DNA of 10,748 nt from Rhodospirillaceae bacterium. Its GTDB lineage: Bacteria; Pseudomonadota; Alphaproteobacteria; UBA11073. Every line of letters starts with the position of its first letter. Positions within the stretch are counted from its first letter, which is position 1. This document shows, in pieces, positions 1-4,260 of this stretch. The notes beneath the pieces were generated by a model that worked only from the letters and a program-made list of their open reading frames with translations, did no database searches and was not told where the DNA came from. The stretch covers positions 1-10,748 of the forward strand of contig DPZW01000049.1 in NCBI GenBank assembly GCA_003536545.1, read 5' to 3'. The translations under genes and the position numbers were made by a program.

Positions 1-51
1 TTCGCGCACCAATACCGGAAACGCAGAGGCCAATACAATGCGGACGGATTT
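1..51 (+). repeat. End of constant-region repeat, copy 0
   Basis: Bases 1-49 match 3194-3242 at 47 of 49 positions and 1654-1702 at 42 of 49 (counted by eye). Immediately after this the three sequences stop resembling one another, apart from an ATGGG(C/T) a few bases on. This marks the 3' edge of the homologous constant segment shared by the three prepilin genes. Confidence 0.8.
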
Positions 52-811
52 GATCATGGGTGGAACCACTGCGATATCGCCTGCAACTGCTATTCGTAAT
101 AGTGCCGCCTATGGTTACTCTTTGACTAATGCAACTTTATCCGCGGGGTGTGATGGAACGCAGATTCAGTTGCTACAACCTAATGGAAATCCATTCAATC
201 CAATTCAGCAGATAAGATCTGATCGGGAGATGGTCGTTAACGGTACGACAGGCAGTGCCCGTGCTTTGTTATGGTGTACGGATACAGGAAACCCTGGTGT
301 TTTTACTTGGCAACCAGTAGGCAGCTATGTGTTTCCAACGAGTATCGGGCATAAGGCATTTTTTGAGAACAGGGATGCCGCCGCATTCCCAGGACAAATT
401 CAAACAGGCGTCATTAACACTTCCCAGAACGGAACCCCAGCTTCACCAAACTGGAACACCTTTTATCCCGCACAATTAACAGGGCCTATGGGAATTATTA
501 TGAGTAGGGGGTCAACCTCGCGTTCGGTCAATCGTTGGTATTATAATGATACGGATAAACCATTAGTGGTAGATGTTCTTTGTTCTGATGGTTGTGACTG
601 GACCTATATTTACACTAGGACAAATTATGTTGCGGCAACCCGGAATGCAGATCCGGCACGAATTCTGAGTGTGATAAAATCACGTGATGATGATGGTGCT
701 TATTCTTTCCATGCACTTATTCCAGCAAATGCGGTGTATGCCATTGGGATGCGACGCAATGGGGGCTGGGTGACCCACGTTGAATATTGGGCAGAATATA
801 GTCCAATATAA
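2..811 (+). CDS. PilV-like prepilin paralogue 1, C-terminal part (5' end outside window)
   Basis: The reading frame is open from base 2 to the TAA at 809-811 (269 residues seen). It begins inside a stretch matching the end of the constant region of the two downstream paralogues (S-R-T-N-T-G-N-A-E-A-N-T-M-R-T-D-L), so the ATG at 38 is internal and not the true start. The remaining 250 or so residues form a variable C-terminal domain. They keep landmarks of the other copies: a cysteine near partial residue 50 in an L-S-x-G-C context, an L-L-W-C motif with Cys near 92 followed by a Trp, and a closing I-P-x-x-x-x-Y segment with late Trp/Glu. Otherwise the sequence differs. By analogy with the complete copies, the missing N-terminus should carry a prepilin leader and hydrophobic helix. 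The likely role, inferred, is a minor pilin or pilus-tip adhesin. Base composition looks AT-richer than the rne and mrcA genes. Confidence 0.75.
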   Translation, partial: SRTNTGNAEANTMRTDLIMGGTTAISPATAIRNSAAYGYSLTNATLSAGCDGTQIQLLQPNGNPFNPIQQIRSDREMVVNGTTGSARALLWCTDTGNPGVFTWQPVGSYVFPTSIGHKAFFENRDAAAFPGQIQTGVINTSQNGTPASPNWNTFYPAQLTGPMGIIMSRGSTSRSVNRWYYNDTDKPLVVDVLCSDGCDWTYIYTRTNYVAATRNADPARILSVIKSRDDDGAYSFHALIPANAVYAIGMRRNGGWVTHVEYWAEYSPI

Positions 812-865
812 TTTAGATAAAGTATTTGGCTGTCTTTACATCTATTGCCATCTGTTTATCCTCGA

Positions 866-964
866 TTTCCAGGAAACGACATAGCCCTGTCATATCTTTG
901 GGCTATTATTAACGCTTGGATTTTCGTAAAATTGGCCAGACTCATTGATAGGATGGAGACAGTG
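866..964 (+). promoter_or_regulatory. Duplicated upstream control block, copy 1
   Basis: This non-coding block precedes prepilin gene 2 and is repeated almost unchanged before gene 3 (2401-2498). It starts with the 11-bp palindrome TTTCCAGGAAA (866-876). A perfect 7-bp inverted repeat follows, ATAGCCC (881-887) and GGGCTAT (900-906), with a 12-base loop. Further on are a TAAAAT hexamer (927-932) that could be a -10 box without a good -35, a GANTC site (GACTC, 939-943), and a purine-rich ribosome-binding stretch ending in GGAG (955-958), 6 bases before the ATG. The frame is open upstream from a TTG at 845, but a 1-base length difference between the two copies shifts the frame. The block is therefore best read as regulatory DNA and leader, not protein. 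Which element is the promoter is inference. Confidence 0.5.
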
Positions 965-1712
965 ATGCTGAAACGTCTGCAGGGCAAACAGGGCTTTTCA
1001 TTGATTGAAATGGCAATTGTTTTGCTGATTTCGGGCTTGCTCACGGCTGGGGCGGTGCAGCTGATGACGAATATGCAGCAGCAGCGCACAGATCAGGCCG
1101 CCGCAAATGAAGCGCGGAATATCATCACTGCCCTTGAACGTTTCATGGTGGACCAACAGGCGGTGCTGACAAATGCACCTTCCACCCTGGCCACTGTGGG
1201 GGTTCCCGTGGTGCTGGCCAGCAACAATATGCTATTGAATTTTGGGGGCGGGAACATACCCACACTTAAATATTTCGAAGATAATTATCTAAACATTCGT
1301 TCGACAGAGCCCGCGAACAGTGAACTGCGTCTTTTGGCGCGCGGCTATCGGATCGGTCTGCGCAATGTTGGTATTGTAAGCGGCAGCAGCAAACCCATCC
1401 TGAGAGCATTAGTTTTGCGCACACCTACCAATAATATGAATGAATCTCGTCTGTCGCGTGTGGCGTCGTTGATTGGATCACAGGGCGGCCTGGTGCGTGA
1501 TAACGGTGCCGGCGTGGCTGAAATTTCGGGCGTCCAAGGCAGCTGGCGTGCCATAAGCTCAGATTACGGCTTTGTGGGCGGGAATGCGCCAACGATTGGC
1601 CAGATTGCAGTTTTTAGTGCCACCATTGATAGCAATATGAATACGAATGTTCTTTCGCGTACCAATACCGGAAACGCCGAGGCCAATACCATGCGTACAA
1701 ACCTGGATATGG
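866..1712 (+). repeat. Constant module of prepilin array, copy 1
   Basis: This is a direct repeat of 2401-3247. It comprises the control block plus the first 245 or so codons of the gene. Identity is very high over the first 290 bases. It drops around 1160-1300, where the proteins also differ, is high again from about 1310 to 1700, then collapses at the constant/variable boundary. Sequence before 866 shows only faint similarity to that before 2401. Confidence 0.85.
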
Positions 1713-2338
1713 GCGATAATCTGACAAGTGCAAATATCATTAAAAATCCAGCCGGGATTGTTATGAATGCGACCACAGCCGTTCTATCTGACAACTGTGG
1801 CGCGGGTACAACCATCAGCATGGTCCCGAATGGATTTGATGGTGGGGGTGGTTATGTTTTACCGCTTGGGCCAAATGTGTCCCGGGTGAATAATGGTTAT
1901 TTTAATATGATTGTATTGGGAAGAAGTTCTGGTTCGTCTACTAATTTTATGTTGTTACAATGTATTACGATTTCAGGAAATTCCACCTGGCAGGCTGCCC
2001 TTCCAACCGGTGTGGCAAGCACCTGGCGCGGTTTTACGCCCAATGCTGCGAGCTGTCCTGGAACCGCAAATAATAATGATTTTTGTGAAGTTAATAATCG
2101 TGGTTATACCATATCAGTTTCCCAGCCTTGCAATGACAGCAGTGCCAATATCAGCATTGAAACCGTTAAAGGCAGTGGAGCCTGTTTATTAGGAAAGAGT
2201 GCGACCTGCCGTGAGATTTCTGTCTATTACAGAGCGAACGGTGCAGCATCTGGCTCGGTTTATGCAGAAATTCCCAGTGGATATTCCTATTATCTGGCAC
2301 GGGGCTGCGGCGGTCACCTCACCTGGATACTCGAGTAA
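965..2338 (+). CDS. PilV-like prepilin paralogue 2 (complete)
   Basis: A 457-residue secreted pilin-like protein. It has a 10-residue basic leader MLKRLQGKQG, then F-S-L-I-E-M, with Phe at +1 and Glu at +5 as prepilin peptidase and methylation enzymes expect. A hydrophobic helix of about 20 residues follows, then a Q-rich amphipathic stretch (T-N-M-Q-Q-Q-R-T-D-Q-A-A-A-N-E). ATG 965 is chosen because it gives a canonical short leader, has GGAG 6 bases upstream, and matches paralogue 3. Residues 1-245 are the constant region. The C-terminal domain (about 246-457) is variable, with cysteines near 278 and 333 (L-L-Q-C) shared with the paralogues and several extra ones. It ends in I-P-S-G-Y-S-Y-Y and W-I-L-E. 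The N-x-M-x-T-x-L-D-M-G-x-N motif at the boundary recalls PilV/shufflon N-terminal proteins, as judged from memory. Likely role, inferred: minor pilin or tip adhesin exported through a type IV pilus or type II-like machine. No assembly genes lie in the window. Confidence 0.8.
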   Translation: MLKRLQGKQGFSLIEMAIVLLISGLLTAGAVQLMTNMQQQRTDQAAANEARNIITALERFMVDQQAVLTNAPSTLATVGVPVVLASNNMLLNFGGGNIPTLKYFEDNYLNIRSTEPANSELRLLARGYRIGLRNVGIVSGSSKPILRALVLRTPTNNMNESRLSRVASLIGSQGGLVRDNGAGVAEISGVQGSWRAISSDYGFVGGNAPTIGQIAVFSATIDSNMNTNVLSRTNTGNAEANTMRTNLDMGDNLTSANIIKNPAGIVMNATTAVLSDNCGAGTTISMVPNGFDGGGGYVLPLGPNVSRVNNGYFNMIVLGRSSGSSTNFMLLQCITISGNSTWQAALPTGVASTWRGFTPNAASCPGTANNNDFCEVNNRGYTISVSQPCNDSSANISIETVKGSGACLLGKSATCREISVYYRANGAASGSVYAEIPSGYSYYLARGCGGHLTWILE

Positions 2339-2400
2339 GACTTTCTTTGCCAGCAACTTGGTTTTGAACTTATATTGATAGCGGCCTATTTACTTTCAGC

Positions 2401-2498
2401 TTTCCAGGAAACGACATAACCCTGTCATATCTTTGGGCTATCATTAACGCTTGGATTCTCCTAAAATTGGTAGATTCATTGATAGGGTGGGGATAGTG
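2401..2498 (+). promoter_or_regulatory. Duplicated upstream control block, copy 2
   Basis: This block is nearly identical to 866-964 and sits before prepilin gene 3. It keeps the palindrome TTTCCAGGAAA (2401-2411), the TAAAAT hexamer (2462-2467), a GANTC site at the same distance from the ATG (GATTC, 2473-2477) and a purine-rich ribosome-binding stretch (GGTGGGGA, 2486-2493). The inverted repeat has one mismatch here (ATAACCC against GGGCTAT). It is 1 base shorter than copy 1 between the repeat and the start codon. Bases 2339-2400, between gene 2 and this block, show no recognisable element. Confidence 0.5.
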
Positions 2499-3247
2499 AT
2501 GCTGAAACGTCTGCAGGGCAAACAGGGTTTTTCATTGATTGAAATGGCAATTGTTTTGCTGATTGCGGGTCTGCTCACGGCTGGCGCGGTACAGTTGATG
2601 ACGAATATGCAGCAGCAGCGCACGGATCAGGCCGCAGCGAATGAAATGCGCAATATCGTGGCTGCCCTTGAACGTTTCATGGTGGACCAGCAGGCCGTGC
2701 TGACAAACCCCACATCTGCTTCACCGCTGCGCCTTGCCAATCAGTCCGTCTTGCTGGCCAGTGGCAGCATGCGCCTTGATTATGGCAATGGCCTTATTGA
2801 TTCTCAAAAATTCTTTGAAGATAATTACCTGGGCATTCGTCCGACGGAACCTTTGGGCAGTGACCTGCGTCTTTTGGCGCGCGGCTATCGGATTGGTCTG
2901 CGCAATCTCGGCACGGTGACGGGCAGCAGCAAACCGATTTTAAAAGCATTGGTCACGCGCACCCCGACGAATAACATGAATGAATCCCGTCTGTCCCGCG
3001 TGGCGTCATTGGTTGGATCCCAGGGCGGCCTGGTGCGTGATAACGGTGCCGGCGCGCCTGAGATTTCCGGCGTGCAAGGCAGCTGGCGTGTGATTGCATC
3101 GGATTACGCGATGGTGGGGCCTGCGGCACCGGTCATCGGACAGATCGCCGCCTATACCGCCACCATCGACAGCAACATGAACACCAATATCCTTTCGCGC
3201 ACCAATACCGGAAACGCGGAAGCCAATACAATGCGGACGGATCTTTT
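2401..3247 (+). repeat. Constant module of prepilin array, copy 2
   Basis: Direct repeat of 866-1712. Its 3' edge (3194-3242) is closer to the fragment at 1-49 than to the equivalent part of gene 2, so the three copies are not equally diverged along their length. Confidence 0.85.
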
Positions 3248-3923
3248 TATGGGCCGAGGTAATACCCCCGCACTTGCACGCAGTATTTTTGGTTTAGGCA
3301 TGCTGGAGACGGATGCATCACTATCGACAAATTGTGCTGCGGGTTCCCTAAGCATAACACCAATAGATTTTGTGACGGGCCTGAGAGGAACGCCTGTGAG
3401 TTATACAATTGGTTTGGGCACAAATCAGATCGACCCGGTACGACTGCAGAACGCTGTGGTTTACGGCTTTGCCACTGCACCTAATCGTACTCTGCTTCAG
3501 TGCAGGGAATCTTCTCCTGGTGTGTGGCAGTGGCAGTTGGCGTTTCCTAGTGCCGATAATAAAACCTGGGTTAAGTTTTTAGTCCCCAGCGAGTCAGCTT
3601 TTCCGCAGCGGTGGGGCTCTTCTGATTACAGGGATGGTAATTTCTTTACCAATACGACCGGCGGGCCAATCGAGGTTTCAATCAGCCATAATGGTTGCCG
3701 TACAGGTTCAAGGCAGCTGTGGATTTTGCCAGCAGGAATATCTCCCACTTTGCCAGCAAACTGGCAGGCGAGCGGGCAAAGAATTGGTATCAGTAAGACG
3801 GACTCTGCTGCCGGATATAATGATCCCTGGACAACACTATACGCAACAATTCCTGACGGCGTGTCTTATAAAGTCGTAGGTTGTACAGGCAATCTGAGAA
3901 GCTGGTTTGAATTGCGCCCTTAA
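2499..3923 (+). CDS. PilV-like prepilin paralogue 3 (complete)
   Basis: A 474-residue paralogue of the preceding gene. The leader is identical (MLKRLQGKQG, cleavage before F-S-L-I-E-M), with the same helix and Q-rich stretch. ATG 2499 is preferred over the upstream in-frame TTG at 2451, because the sequence between them belongs to the duplicated non-coding block and is out of register with the other copy. The constant region runs to about residue 250 and includes the shared motifs L-R-L-L-A-R-G-Y-R-I-G-L-R-N and G-G-L-V-R-D-N-G-A-G. Residues 90-115 are an internal patch of divergence. The C-terminal domain carries cysteines near 279 and 335 (L-L-Q-C) in register with paralogue 2, a later N-G-C, and a final I-P-D-G-V-S-Y with V-G-C and W-F-E. 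Probable role, inferred: an alternative tip or minor pilin with its own binding domain. It is the last gene of the array; a terminator-like hairpin follows. Confidence 0.8.
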   Translation: MLKRLQGKQGFSLIEMAIVLLIAGLLTAGAVQLMTNMQQQRTDQAAANEMRNIVAALERFMVDQQAVLTNPTSASPLRLANQSVLLASGSMRLDYGNGLIDSQKFFEDNYLGIRPTEPLGSDLRLLARGYRIGLRNLGTVTGSSKPILKALVTRTPTNNMNESRLSRVASLVGSQGGLVRDNGAGAPEISGVQGSWRVIASDYAMVGPAAPVIGQIAAYTATIDSNMNTNILSRTNTGNAEANTMRTDLFMGRGNTPALARSIFGLGMLETDASLSTNCAAGSLSITPIDFVTGLRGTPVSYTIGLGTNQIDPVRLQNAVVYGFATAPNRTLLQCRESSPGVWQWQLAFPSADNKTWVKFLVPSESAFPQRWGSSDYRDGNFFTNTTGGPIEVSISHNGCRTGSRQLWILPAGISPTLPANWQASGQRIGISKTDSAAGYNDPWTTLYATIPDGVSYKVVGCTGNLRSWFELRP

Positions 3924-3927
3924 GTCT

Positions 3928-3952
3928 GAGTTTGTGTCAAACTCTGATATTT
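3928..3952 (+). terminator. Probable terminator between convergent genes
   Basis: A perfect 7-bp inverted repeat, GAGTTTG (3928-3934) and CAAACTC (3938-3944) with loop TGT, lies 5 bases after the stop of prepilin 3. A moderately T-rich run (TGATATTTCT) follows on the + strand. The T tract is weak, and the minus-strand side has none, so it probably serves the prepilin transcript. The whole convergent gap is only 30 bp. Confidence 0.5.
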
Positions 3953-3953
3953 C

Positions 3954-4256
3954 TCAGCTGGGATGTGAATCCTGTCCATTGGTAGGATTCATCACAGCCG
4001 CTTCGGCTTTGCACATAGTGTTGATAATTTGCTCATAAATATCATGCACTAATTTTTCTGAAACGCCACTCGTGCGCGCGGTTGCCATATTGCGTTCCAG
4101 AACTTCGCGCACGCGCTCTGGGATAATCGGCGGCAGGCCATTGGCTTCTTTATAGGCAACGACCTCGGGCAGCAGGGCAAAACGGCGCGCCAGCAGGGCA
4201 ATGATATCATTATCGATTGCGTCAATTTCCTTGCGGATATCGGCCAGCGCGCGCAT
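3954..4256 (-). CDS. Chorismate mutase, AroQ type (monofunctional)
   Basis: A 100-residue, all-helical AroQ-fold protein that should convert chorismate to prephenate for phenylalanine and tyrosine synthesis in the cytoplasm. By eye alignment to the E. coli P-protein mutase domain, R8, R25 and K36 match Arg11, Arg28 and Lys39. The position of Glu52 is Val49, in a P-E-R-V context like PchB. The Gln88 position is Glu85 (M-C-K-A-E-A). A Glu there is known in the yeast enzyme. The family call is firm, but preference for chorismate over isochorismate (pyruvate lyase) cannot be settled. It starts 4 bp after the rne stop, with a GAAGG inside the end of rne as a possible ribosome-binding site, so the two are probably cotranscribed and translationally coupled. 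Length is normal for a stand-alone AroQ. Confidence 0.85.
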   Translation of the reverse strand: MRALADIRKEIDAIDNDIIALLARRFALLPEVVAYKEANGLPPIIPERVREVLERNMATARTSGVSEKLVHDIYEQIINTMCKAEAAVMNPTNGQDSHPS

Positions 4257-4260
4257 TTCT

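Noticed and set aside
38..811. Prepilin 1 as a complete gene starting at ATG 38
   Set aside because: The frame is open to the left edge, and bases 2-37 encode the same residues as the constant region of the paralogues. It is a gene truncated by the window.
845..964. N-terminal extension of prepilin 2 from a TTG at 845, and of prepilin 3 from a TTG at 2451
   Set aside because: The sequence is part of a repeated block that differs by 1 base in length between copies, so it is not kept in frame. The ATGs at 965 and 2499 give canonical 10-residue leaders.
1..3923. A true invertible shufflon with recombination sites at the constant/variable boundary
   Set aside because: All three tails are on the same strand behind complete constant regions. 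I find no inverted copy of the boundary sequence (for example the complement of ACCAATACCGGAAACGC) and no recombinase gene in the window.
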